From CAZWVI01 sp964637165 (GTDB lineage: Bacteria > Planctomycetota > UBA1135), in NCBI GenBank assembly GCA_964637165.1, contig CAZWVI010000015.1, positions 1-64,000 on the forward strand: DNA of 64,000 nucleotides, given 5' to 3'. The translations under genes and the position numbers were made by a program. Position 1 is the stretch's first letter, and every line of letters starts with the position of its first letter. This document shows, one piece after another, positions 53,563-62,113 of the stretch. Under the pieces are notes generated by a model. That model searched no databases. It worked only from the letters and a program-made list of their open reading frames with translations, and was not told the DNA's origin.

Positions 53563-55626
53563 ATGCAAAAAACACTCCCCTTCCTACTGCTGAGTTTAAT
53601 TGCCGCTTGTGGCGGTGGCGGTGGTCCCGCACGCACTCACGCAATTTTTGACACTGAAACTGGAAACATTCCTTTGCCAAATGATTTGGCGCAATACGCG
53701 CTTGGTGGCGGCGATGGAAGTTTGAATATCGACCCGCTGGACCCCTTGGATCCGGCCGATCCATTTGGTGCGCTTTCAGCTTTGGATGGCTGGTCAACAG
53801 TTGCTCCATTTACGATTGACTTTGACGGCAAATTAAAGTCGGCAAGCCTTGTTGCGGGAAGCGCCATTCGCATTTTTGAAATGCAAACATCGCAAACCTT
53901 TGGCGACCATGGTTGGCCGGTAACAAATGTTGTACGCGAGTTGGGTGACGATGAATTCTCAGTTGAGCTGGCTGCTGAAGATGCTAGTGAAAGTACTGTT
54001 CGGGTTAAGCCAACGGTTCCGTTTGAGGAAAGCACTACTTATATGGTGGTGGTAACTTCAAGCCTGAAGGACAAAAATGGCAAAGGCGTTGCGCGCGATA
54101 CCGATTATGAAAATGGTGCCAATGGCACTGATTTGGGCCTCTCGCTGTTTATTGGACCGATGTTGGACGCGGCTCTAAGTCGCGGCATTTCTGGGCCAGA
54201 TGTGGCGCTTTCATATAGTTTCACAACCCAATCAATTTCGCCAGTTTTGAATGCGGTGAGCATGGTCGCCGATGGCGGCGAGCAATCTATTATTGATGAT
54301 TTAGTTGCCGCTGGAGTGGTTGACACTTCCGCCGGTACTGTGGCCGACACTCAAGCTGCTTCGACTGGCATGGTCGTCGCCAAAGGTGATTCAACAGCTT
54401 GGGGTGGTAGCGGCGAAGCCAGCGTGTGGTCATCTTCCTTATCTGCACCATATTATTTAGACGCTGCCAGTAACCCGTCTTCCACGTTGGTTACTACTGA
54501 TGATATGCCGTTAGTTAGTCACTGGGATGCGCGCTTTTCCAAAGAGAATGAAAATAACTTAACTCGTTGGAACTACTTGCCTGTGTCAAATGGCAATGAA
54601 CAAATGCCGGTTCTGATTACAACTCCGGCAGACATGGTGACTTACCCACCACCGTGGCCGGTGGTTATTTTCCAGCACGGCATTACCGCTGACCGTGAAT
54701 CATTAATGGGTATTGCCGATAAGTTTGCCCAAAATGGCATGGCGGCAGTTGCGATTGATTTGCCACTGCACGGATTGCCGAGCACCAACGTTCCGTTGTT
54801 TGCTGGATTTCAAAATGGCACGGTTCGTGAGCGTACTTTTGGAATGGATTTTCTGGATAACACAACCGGTGATGCCGTGAGCGACGGAATCGCCGACACT
54901 TCAGGAGCTCACTTCATGAACTTAGCGAGCTTTTTGACTTCGCGTGATAATGTACGCCAAGCGATTAGCGATCTGTGTCATCTACATTCTGTTCTCAGTG
55001 ATTTTGATATTGACAGCGCCTCTTTCGATACAACTCAGGTTTATTACATGGGTCACTCGCTTGGTGGAATTGTGGGCACTGGTTTCTTGCGCATTGAGGA
55101 GGATATTGATGCGGCGGTGCTGGCGATGCCGGGCGGCGGAATTCCAAAGATGCTTGAGGCATCGGTTAGTTTTGGCCCCGACATTGAAGCCGGCCTCGGC
55201 TCGGTTGGCATTTTGCCGGGAACTTCAGATTGGGAAGATTTCATGTGGCTAGCGCAAACAGTTACTGATTCTGGCGACCCGATTAATCATGCGGTAGCTC
55301 TTGGCGCCAACGCAACCCCGGTCTACTTAATTGAAGTTGTCGGTGATGGGGGAGCAAACCTGCCTGATCAAGTTGTGCCGAACAATTCCGCAGATGCGCC
55401 GCTTTCAGGCACCGACCCGCTGATTGCCAGCCTAGGTTTGGACATCATTAGTACAACTACCAGCTCATCGAAGGTGGCAGTCCAATTCACCGAGGGCGAC
55501 CACTCATCGATAATCAACGCAGCCGGATCAGCCGCCGCTCTGGCGGAGATGCAGAATCAAGCAATTGGATTTTTCCTGTCGGGTGGAATGACATTGACGG
55601 TCATAGACAACTCAGTAGTCAAATAA
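53563..55626 (+). CDS. VolA/Pla-1-type lipase-like lipoprotein
   Basis: A surface or periplasmic lipase-like lipoprotein of 687 residues. The lipobox LIAACGGGGG is at about residue 16. The N-terminal region (IPLPNDLAQY ... APFTIDFDG, residues 35-250) matches the bacterial virulence-factor lipase N-terminal domain. The alpha/beta-hydrolase part follows with VVIFQHGITADRE (oxyanion), the nucleophile YYMGHSLGGIVG near residue 510 and a late acidic/His pair around EGDHSSI near residue 650. Known relatives are lysophospholipases of Vibrio and Aeromonas. It is followed directly by a repeat and a terminator. Confidence 0.85.
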   Translation: MQKTLPFLLLSLIAACGGGGGPARTHAIFDTETGNIPLPNDLAQYALGGGDGSLNIDPLDPLDPADPFGALSALDGWSTVAPFTIDFDGKLKSASLVAGSAIRIFEMQTSQTFGDHGWPVTNVVRELGDDEFSVELAAEDASESTVRVKPTVPFEESTTYMVVVTSSLKDKNGKGVARDTDYENGANGTDLGLSLFIGPMLDAALSRGISGPDVALSYSFTTQSISPVLNAVSMVADGGEQSIIDDLVAAGVVDTSAGTVADTQAASTGMVVAKGDSTAWGGSGEASVWSSSLSAPYYLDAASNPSSTLVTTDDMPLVSHWDARFSKENENNLTRWNYLPVSNGNEQMPVLITTPADMVTYPPPWPVVIFQHGITADRESLMGIADKFAQNGMAAVAIDLPLHGLPSTNVPLFAGFQNGTVRERTFGMDFLDNTTGDAVSDGIADTSGAHFMNLASFLTSRDNVRQAISDLCHLHSVLSDFDIDSASFDTTQVYYMGHSLGGIVGTGFLRIEEDIDAAVLAMPGGGIPKMLEASVSFGPDIEAGLGSVGILPGTSDWEDFMWLAQTVTDSGDPINHAVALGANATPVYLIEVVGDGGANLPDQVVPNNSADAPLSGTDPLIASLGLDIISTTTSSSKVAVQFTEGDHSSIINAAGSAAALAEMQNQAIGFFLSGGMTLTVIDNSVVK

Positions 55627-55803
55627 GACTCTGACCCTAACCGCTGGGTCACTTTCTTCTTCGAGCATCTGTAAGTGGCTTGAATAAAAGAAGTTAAGAG
55701 ACTGAAACAAAGTTGAGCGCGCCCTTTAAAAAAGGACGCGCTCATTTCTTTTTAAGCAAAGACTTTACGCTAACTGGATGACCCAGCGTTTGGGGTCAGA
55801 GTC
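55627..55803. repeat. Inverted pair of the 25-bp palindrome (copies g and h) around a terminator
   Basis: Copy g (55627-55651, plus): GACTCTGACCCT, AACCGC, TGGGTCA, starting directly after the TAA of the lipase gene. Copy h (55779-55803, minus reading): GACTCTGACCCC, AAACGC, TGGGTCA, ending two bases from the stop of the citrate synthase gene. The convergent genes therefore each end at one copy. Confidence 0.85.
55715..55743 (+). terminator. Intrinsic terminator between convergent lipase and citrate synthase genes
   Basis: A stem of seven plus five base pairs with one mismatch (GAGCGCG ... CGCGCTC, 55715-55743), followed on the plus strand by ATTTCTTTTTAAG. The minus-strand flank is moderately T-rich, so it may work both ways. 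Confidence 0.78.
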
Positions 55804-55805
55804 CC

Positions 55806-57086
55806 TTAGCGGGCCCCAACGTCTTCCCAATCCCGCATTGTCGCTCCCGTGTAAATCTGGCGTGGTCGGCCGATTCTGAAACTTGGATCGCGGCGCATTT
55901 CTTGCCACTGGGCAATCCAGCCTGGCATGCGCCCCATGGCAAACATTACAGTGAACATGTTTACCGGAATGCCAATCGCCTTGTAGATAACCCCAGAGTA
56001 GAAATCAACATTAGGGAAGAGTTTACGCTCAATGAAGTATTCATCATTTAGAGCAATCTCTTCAAGTTCCATGGCGATTTCCAATTGCTTACTTGAAATG
56101 CCGAGTCGTTCAATCACCTCAGTGCATGATTTCTTAAGAACAGCGGCCCGCGGGTCGTAATTCTTGTAAACCCGGTGACCAAATCCCATCAAACGAGCAG
56201 GGTTGTCACGGTCCTTGGCGCGCGCCACAAATTCTTGGGCAGTTTCGCCACGCTTGGTAATGGCATCCAGCATCTCGATAACTTTCTGGTTTGCACCACC
56301 GTGAAGTTGCCCCCAAAGTGCTGAAATACCAGCCGAAATCGAAGCGTACAAGTTGGCCTGTGAACTTCCAACTAAGCGCACAGTACTTGTAGAACAATTT
56401 TGCTCATGGTCGGCATGCAAAATCAACAGCATGTCCAAGGCCTTGGCAATTACTGGATCTGGCTCGTAGTCCTCGCAAGGAGTTGCGAACATCATCCGCA
56501 AAAAGTTGGAAGAGTAATCTAGGTCATTAACCGGGTAATTGAACGGCTGGCCAATCGAATGCTTGTAAGCCCAGGCCGCAATGGTCGGGAACTTGGCAAT
56601 CAAACGAATTGTCGTATCGCGAATGCTGCGCTCAGTTTCCTTCTCTTGGTAGAAAGTTGAAAGTGCGCCAACAGTCGCCGCTGTTATCGGCATTGGGTGG
56701 GCGTCTTTTGGCAGTGCCGAAAAGAAACCGCGGTAGTTCTCATGCAACATCGTGTGGTAGGTCACACCAGTGGTGAACTCCGTCAAATCGTCCTTAGTCG
56801 GAAGTTCGCCGTAAATCAGCAGCCATGCGACCTCCAAGAAGGTGCTCTTCTCAGCAAGTTGCTCAATCGGGTATCCCCGGTAGCGCAAAATGCCTTTCTC
56901 GCCATCAATAAAGGTAATCGAGCTTTGGCACGCCCCTGTGTTGGCATATCCTGGGTCATAACTCACTAAACCACTTTGAGAGCGTAGTTTAGAGATATCG
57001 ATGGCCTGCTCGCCCTCGCTGCCCTCGACAATTGGCAGTTCAAGTTCCTGGTCTTCGAAGGTGATTTTTGTATTCCTTTCAGTCAT
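55806..57086 (-). CDS. gltA: Citrate synthase (type II, hexameric-like)
   Basis: Condenses acetyl-CoA and oxaloacetate to citrate, the entry step of the TCA cycle. It is about 426 residues, the usual length. Catalytic parts: LRYRGYPIEQLAE, the His-containing LHADHEQNCSTSTVR, LWGQLHGGANQ, GFGHRVYKNYDPRA and the Asp in NVDFYSGVIYKAIG. The N-terminal beta region (ITFEDQELELPIVEGSEG) is typical of the allosteric Gram-negative type. I use the ATG at 57086, which gives MTERNTK; an ATG five codons upstream (57101) is possible. It would process acetyl-CoA from the box and bcr routes. Confidence 0.95.
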   Translation of the reverse strand: MTERNTKITFEDQELELPIVEGSEGEQAIDISKLRSQSGLVSYDPGYANTGACQSSITFIDGEKGILRYRGYPIEQLAEKSTFLEVAWLLIYGELPTKDDLTEFTTGVTYHTMLHENYRGFFSALPKDAHPMPITAATVGALSTFYQEKETERSIRDTTIRLIAKFPTIAAWAYKHSIGQPFNYPVNDLDYSSNFLRMMFATPCEDYEPDPVIAKALDMLLILHADHEQNCSTSTVRLVGSSQANLYASISAGISALWGQLHGGANQKVIEMLDAITKRGETAQEFVARAKDRDNPARLMGFGHRVYKNYDPRAAVLKKSCTEVIERLGISSKQLEIAMELEEIALNDEYFIERKLFPNVDFYSGVIYKAIGIPVNMFTVMFAMGRMPGWIAQWQEMRRDPSFRIGRPRQIYTGATMRDWEDVGAR

Positions 57087-57231
57087 TATTTTTGTTCGCA
57101 TGGCCTTGCGGCATCTAAGCCCTTTTATTTTAAGGATTAATCACGGTTGTGGGGGCAAAACAATTCCCCAAACTCCCATTCCGATTAAGGATGGTGGTCA
57201 CGCCAAGCAATAAGCTCTTTAGGCTAAATTA

Positions 57232-59400
57232 CTAGGGTAATACGGTAATTTCAAATGGCCAGCTAACCGTTTCAATCGAATTTGATGAGGAGCTGGTTTT
57301 TACCAAAAATTCTGCCCAGAAAGTTTTATTGATTAAGCTTGGGTTATTGGGAATTGAAACCGAAACACTAGCTAAGCCATTACTATTCAACGCGCCGGAA
57401 AATCCAGTTTGCGCCGATGACCAATTGAAAACTGAATCTGAGGCCAAGGCCAAAACATATCCAGATCCAATTGGTGTTGAAAATGGAATGGTGTTGCCGG
57501 ACATGTACATTTGAAACCAATTATTGGAGTGGTATCGCGCATCTAAATTAAAGGTCACGTTAGAACCGATTTTTGGTGACCCAGTTAGTGAAATCATGCC
57601 CTCACCACTATCAATTTTGTCAGACCAAGCCAAACAAAATGGTTCGCTAGTTCCATTAAAGCGCTGACGAATTAAGCGCACGGTGTACATGCCGCTCACC
57701 GTCGGAGTGAATTTCAAAATCTCAAAGGCATTTTTGGTATTTGCGCTTTGAGCAATTGAAGTTCCCTGTGGGTCAAGCACCGCAATATCCAAATCCATAT
57801 TTAGAACATCGGTACTGTAAGCGCTATTTGCTGTCGAGAACCAAAGCCCACAAACGCGAGTTTCCTGACCAGCCGCGGCCGGAATTTGAATGTCGTAAGA
57901 GTTGAATGAATTCTGGAAGTCTGCCGCGACAAATGTTTTGGAGACGTAGTTGCCACGCTTTAACACACTGTCCGCGGCCAGTGCATGTACGCCGCCTGCA
58001 CCATCTTTTTCTGACAGGACATCATCGCCCTCAATGTTGTGCCACGCCGAGGCCATCAAGACAGATTTGACCACTTCAGGTTTAGTCATCAAGGCGTTGT
58101 CGCGCGTGGCCATTAAAGTTGCAACACCGCAGGTCAGTGGGCTAGCGGACGACGTTCCATTAAAACCGTTGTAGTAATTTGATGTCCCGGTGGTGTCCAC
58201 GTCATCGCCAGCATTTGCCAATTCAGGCTTTTCGTGCCCCTGTGAGGGGTCTAGGTAGCTTGAGTAAGAAGCCATGGTGTCATTGCCCCAATTACTATCA
58301 TTGCCGTCGTTGTAACAGCCAGAGTTAGTCGAGTTGTAGCCATTGCCAGGTGTCGTCGTAAATGCCCCCGAGCCCGGCCCCTGGTTGCCAGTCGACTTAA
58401 ACATCATTACTGAATAATTTCGAATGGTGTAATCAAAGAAGCGGTCAAGGTAAACGATGCTCCCCTTGCTTCCGTTCCACCAAGAACAGTTCCCAAAACT
58501 TACTCCATTACTAATCGCTGCATTCCAACTGTTGGGGGCATTGGTGTCGCCGGTACCATCTGCAGAATAAATTTGTGGGATGCCATAAGCGGCGCCTTTG
58601 CGTTGTGAATGGTTCATAGCAATGTTGCCAGCACATGCCGATGCGTGCGATCCCGTTCCGCCATTGCCGTAAATTTTTACGACAGTTGGAAGATATGGAT
58701 TTGATGAACTTACATGGTCAGGGTCATTAACCATGGTCTTGACCGGGGAGTTGGCCGCAGTCAGTCCGCTATCCCAAATTATTGGTGTGCGCATCGTTGC
58801 TTGGGCATTGTCCAACTCAAGTAAAGTTTCAGGGAAACAAAAGTAAACTTCGTCAACTAAATAGTGTTGCGCGAATTCACGAATTGCCGCTGCTGGCAAG
58901 TTGCTATAAACAACTGGCCATGCACCCAAGCTTTGCGAGACTTCAAACCCAGCGTCAAGTAGATGTTGTGCAAACTGCTCAATGCGTCCGGCAAAAAATT
59001 GTTCAGCACTGTCGCGAGCAAAAATTCTCGCGTTCTCGCCAGTCATACCACTGGCGATTTTTTCATCAAGCAAGACGCGCCAATCTGGTGCGTCGCGCGT
59101 TTCCAACCAGAAGACTACCTGGAGTGATGAGTCCGGTGCAGCATTGGCAATTCGCTCGGCAAGTTCGGGGGAAATTTTTCCAGCCGCGTCATGCCCCAAT
59201 GCAAAATCGCGTTGGCGAATTTCATTAACGTCAACCAAGCTTCCGTCGGGCAAGCTAGCACTTGATTTTATGGTGCCACTTGCGGAATCCCACCAGCGCA
59301 ACTCGCGGACCTCGGTCTGCAAATTGGGTAATTGCCAGGTAGTGTCTGACAGAAATTGTTGTTGGGGGAGAGCGAAACTTAACAAGAGAGGTGCGAGCAT
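57232..59400 (-). CDS. Secreted subtilase-like (S8) serine protease
   Basis: A 722-residue exported protein with a subtilisin-like core. The His region reads GNGGTGSHASACAGNIA near residue 250, the Asn oxyanion region FKSTGNQGP near residue 340, and the nucleophile region FNGTSSASPLTCGVATLMA near residue 420. The catalytic Asp motif is not canonical; VNDPDHVSSSN may replace it. A C-terminal proprotein-like beta sandwich (VCGLWFSTANSAY) and the last 125 residues, weakly like the shared domain, follow. TAGACT sits six bases before the ATG. It lies 28 bases after the nfu gene. Confidence 0.82.
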   Translation of the reverse strand: MLAPLLLSFALPQQQFLSDTTWQLPNLQTEVRELRWWDSASGTIKSSASLPDGSLVDVNEIRQRDFALGHDAAGKISPELAERIANAAPDSSLQVVFWLETRDAPDWRVLLDEKIASGMTGENARIFARDSAEQFFAGRIEQFAQHLLDAGFEVSQSLGAWPVVYSNLPAAAIREFAQHYLVDEVYFCFPETLLELDNAQATMRTPIIWDSGLTAANSPVKTMVNDPDHVSSSNPYLPTVVKIYGNGGTGSHASACAGNIAMNHSQRKGAAYGIPQIYSADGTGDTNAPNSWNAAISNGVSFGNCSWWNGSKGSIVYLDRFFDYTIRNYSVMMFKSTGNQGPGSGAFTTTPGNGYNSTNSGCYNDGNDSNWGNDTMASYSSYLDPSQGHEKPELANAGDDVDTTGTSNYYNGFNGTSSASPLTCGVATLMATRDNALMTKPEVVKSVLMASAWHNIEGDDVLSEKDGAGGVHALAADSVLKRGNYVSKTFVAADFQNSFNSYDIQIPAAAGQETRVCGLWFSTANSAYSTDVLNMDLDIAVLDPQGTSIAQSANTKNAFEILKFTPTVSGMYTVRLIRQRFNGTSEPFCLAWSDKIDSGEGMISLTGSPKIGSNVTFNLDARYHSNNWFQMYMSGNTIPFSTPIGSGYVLALASDSVFNWSSAQTGFSGALNSNGLASVSVSIPNNPSLINKTFWAEFLVKTSSSSNSIETVSWPFEITVLP

Positions 59401-59428
59401 CCCTCTAGTCTAACCTAAAAATCGCCCG

Positions 59429-60019
59429 CTACATGTAGGGATTGGCGCCGGTTGCGTGGTCAGTTGCGTCAACAATCTTGCCAATTTCGGGGATTGAGTC
59501 ACGAATCGCCACTTCAACTCCCTGGGACATTGTTGAGGATGCCGAACTACAGCCCTGGCACCCGCCGCCCATGTTTAAAAACAGGTCTTTGCCTATAGAT
59601 TCGACAATTTCCACAAATCCACCGTGCGATGCCAGGCCGGGGTTTAGCTTGGTATCGACCACATCTTGAGCGCGTTGGCGCAGAAGGTCGTCACCAGTTT
59701 GGTTTTCAAGAGCATCTTCCTGGAATAAATCTTGGTCATTCTCTAGAAATTCACGAGTAGCGGTGCCGACGGCACGCGCCATCTCGCGCCAATCATCGGG
59801 CTTTGCACCCATGCTAATGAGAAGTTCAGAATTGCGGATTCGCACTCCGCGAATTCCCTCAATTTGCAAAACGGCGCTGGCGAATGGTGCCCATTCCTTG
59901 GCCCATTCAGCATCTGATGAATAGAAGGTGCCGGCGAATAGGGTGCGGTCATAGCGGAACAAGCACTGGTCTGGTCGTGCTTGCGGCTCGGCGGTGATTT
60001 GGACTTTTTGCTCGTTCAT
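59429..60019 (-). CDS. Nfu/NifU-type iron-sulphur scaffold protein
   Basis: A 196-residue cytoplasmic scaffold that carries and delivers [4Fe-4S] clusters. Residues 1-100 are the Nfu N-terminal domain (LFRYDRTLFAGTFYSSDAEW, VLQIEGIRGVRI). Residues 115-185 are the NifU C-terminal domain with LNPGLASHGGFVEIVE and the cluster motif GGGCQGCSSASSTM. Both cysteines of CxxC are present. Cluster-rich enzymes in this window (benzoyl-CoA reductase, ferredoxin) would be clients, though it is not in their operon. It lies 32 bases after the carbamoyltransferase gene. Confidence 0.9.
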   Translation of the reverse strand: MNEQKVQITAEPQARPDQCLFRYDRTLFAGTFYSSDAEWAKEWAPFASAVLQIEGIRGVRIRNSELLISMGAKPDDWREMARAVGTATREFLENDQDLFQEDALENQTGDDLLRQRAQDVVDTKLNPGLASHGGFVEIVESIGKDLFLNMGGGCQGCSSASSTMSQGVEVAIRDSIPEIGKIVDATDHATGANPYM

Positions 60020-60051
60020 GGGTTCTATTTAGTCGATTGGGGAAGCTTATT

Positions 60052-62100
60052 CTAGCCGGTTGTCGGGAATTTAATTAGCCGCCATTGCCATAATTCTTCT
60101 AGGCGACTAAAACAATCTTCAGCATCCTCTTGATGCTCTTCGACAAAATAATTAATTATTTCATCAAGACTGTTTTCGCCATTGCACGCTTCCCAAAGCG
60201 CCAATTGCAACTGGTCTGAGTCGAAGGTCTTAGCGCCGACCATAAAGCGTACCGACATCGCCTCGCCAGTTTGGTCGCTAATCATTTCGGCACTTGCCGC
60301 TAAGTGGCTTGGGTTGTTTTTTAGTTGGGCTTCCCAGCTTTGTTTGCGAATGAGGAAATCCCCAAGTACTAACAAGTCCAAATCAGAATCGAGAAAGGTG
60401 CGAATGGCATCTTCTGGAGTTTCGACAAGCGGTTCGCCGGCAATGTTGAAGCTGGTATTGAGCACCATCGGGATACCAGTTTTCTGATGGAAAAGTTCGA
60501 TTAAACGGCGATAGCGTGGGTTGTCCTGCGAATCCAAAGTTTGCAAGCGGGAGGAACCATCAACGTGCGTGACCGCAGGAACTTTGTCATTAAGGCATTT
60601 TGCGGTGCGTGACATGTAGTCGCTATTGCCGGCGCGGTCGAACCATTGATCGGCGTGCTCGGCAAGAACGCTGGGCGCGAATGGTCGAAAGGACTCGCGT
60701 TTTTTAATGGCTGCATTAATGCGCTCGACCATGTTTTTATCACGGGGGTCGGCCAAGATTGAACGGTTGCCAAGTGCGCGTGGACCAAATTCTGCGCGCC
60801 CTTGAAACCAGGCAACAACTTTATTATCGCAGATTGCTTCGGCCGCCGCAGAGCAGACATCGTCGCCGACATAGCATTCAATCCAAGCTTCGAATTGATC
60901 TATCGCCGCCAAGTATTGGTCTTTTGAAAACTCAGTACCAAGTAGTGGGGAGATTGCTTGGCGACACGCTTGGGCTTGCGGTTTTTTTAAGTGGTGGGCA
61001 AATAATGCACAGCCAATTGCTAAGCCTTCATCGCCTGGCCAAGCTGGAATGAATACATTTTCAAAACCAGCTTCGCGCGCCAAGTGTCCGTTCATGGCGC
61101 AGTTGAGAGCCACTCCACCAACTAAACAAATGTTTTTCTCGCCAGTTTTTTGGTGCAGCTCCTTGAGGAAGCTGAGCGTGATTGCTTCAAGATTATTTTG
61201 TAAATCAGCAGCCATCGCAGCTTGGGTTGCTTGAGCTTGTGGCTCACCCCATTGAGCGACATAGGGTGCGTCGCGCAGGCGTGGCCAATTTACTTCGAGG
61301 CGTTCCAACGGGCCGCGCATTATCCAGTCCGATTGACGTTCTGGAGCCCAATGGGGTGCCCAAGGAGCCATTCCCATTACTTTCCCACAAGCATTCCAGT
61401 CGCCAAAAATGTGCGAACTTACCCGCGAATAAACCGCCCCCAAGGATTCCATATTTTCAAAACCATAGTTGTATAAAAGGGTGGGCGTGTGTTCGCAAAC
61501 CCACCGCTTGAAAACGCGAGTGAGATTTAGTCCATTGAAGCGAAAGACACTCTCGCCTTCGCGCCAACCTTTCAGGTTGTCGCGATCTTTAGCGGGAGGA
61601 ACTTCACTAAAGTTTGCGTCCTCTTCTAGGTGACAGTCCGAGTGATAATTTGTGCCTGCGCGATGGGATTCTTCGTAGGTAGTGCCAATTCCATCCATCA
61701 CCACAATTAACCCTGAATCAAATGGGCACATGGGCAGCACTGACCAAGCGTGGGCAAGATGATGGCTTAGTTCGTGCTTCTCAATTCCTGGCAGTAAATT
61801 GTAATCACTTAGGTAGGACGGTTGGTATTGATCTAAAGCTTGCGCCCACTTTAGAGTGGATTCAAATTGGTCAATGCGAAATAGGTGGTTGTTGGCAACG
61901 ACTAAAGAGATGTCGTTAATTTCGGCATCTACTTCCTGCAAGCAATGTTTAACTAATTCGGCGGTGTCGCCGCCGTCAAACTTTTTGCGGGTGAGACGTT
62001 CTTTGCTTAATGCGAAGGCCACTTCACCATTGGCATCAATCAGACAAGCTGAGGCCGAATGGGTGTATTGATTTAATCCGAGGACGAACTTGCCACTCAT
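60052..62100 (-). CDS. NodU/CmcH-family O-carbamoyltransferase
   Basis: A 682-residue cytoplasmic enzyme of the TobZ/NodU/CmcH family that moves a carbamoyl group from carbamoyl phosphate, through an adenylate, to a hydroxyl of a sugar or secondary metabolite. The Kae1-like first domain has GLNQYTHSASACLIDANG and HELSHHLAHAW with metal-binding His residues, and ICLVGGVALNCAMNG. The YrdC-like C-terminal part has QGRAEFGPRALGNRSILADPRD and KKRESFRPFAPSVL, the family signature. The acceptor is unknown; no biosynthetic cluster is visible. GATAAT lies seven bases before the ATG. Confidence 0.92.
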   Translation of the reverse strand: MSGKFVLGLNQYTHSASACLIDANGEVAFALSKERLTRKKFDGGDTAELVKHCLQEVDAEINDISLVVANNHLFRIDQFESTLKWAQALDQYQPSYLSDYNLLPGIEKHELSHHLAHAWSVLPMCPFDSGLIVVMDGIGTTYEESHRAGTNYHSDCHLEEDANFSEVPPAKDRDNLKGWREGESVFRFNGLNLTRVFKRWVCEHTPTLLYNYGFENMESLGAVYSRVSSHIFGDWNACGKVMGMAPWAPHWAPERQSDWIMRGPLERLEVNWPRLRDAPYVAQWGEPQAQATQAAMAADLQNNLEAITLSFLKELHQKTGEKNICLVGGVALNCAMNGHLAREAGFENVFIPAWPGDEGLAIGCALFAHHLKKPQAQACRQAISPLLGTEFSKDQYLAAIDQFEAWIECYVGDDVCSAAAEAICDNKVVAWFQGRAEFGPRALGNRSILADPRDKNMVERINAAIKKRESFRPFAPSVLAEHADQWFDRAGNSDYMSRTAKCLNDKVPAVTHVDGSSRLQTLDSQDNPRYRRLIELFHQKTGIPMVLNTSFNIAGEPLVETPEDAIRTFLDSDLDLLVLGDFLIRKQSWEAQLKNNPSHLAASAEMISDQTGEAMSVRFMVGAKTFDSDQLQLALWEACNGENSLDEIINYFVEEHQEDAEDCFSRLEELWQWRLIKFPTTG

Positions 62101-62107
62101 GATGGTT

Positions 62108-62113
62108 ATTATC
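62108..62113 (-). promoter_or_regulatory. -10 box of the carbamoyltransferase gene
   Basis: GATAAT (complement of 62108-62113) lies seven bases before the ATG at 62100. It sits in the 13-base gap after the preceding gene. No convincing -35 box was found at normal spacing. Confidence 0.35.
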
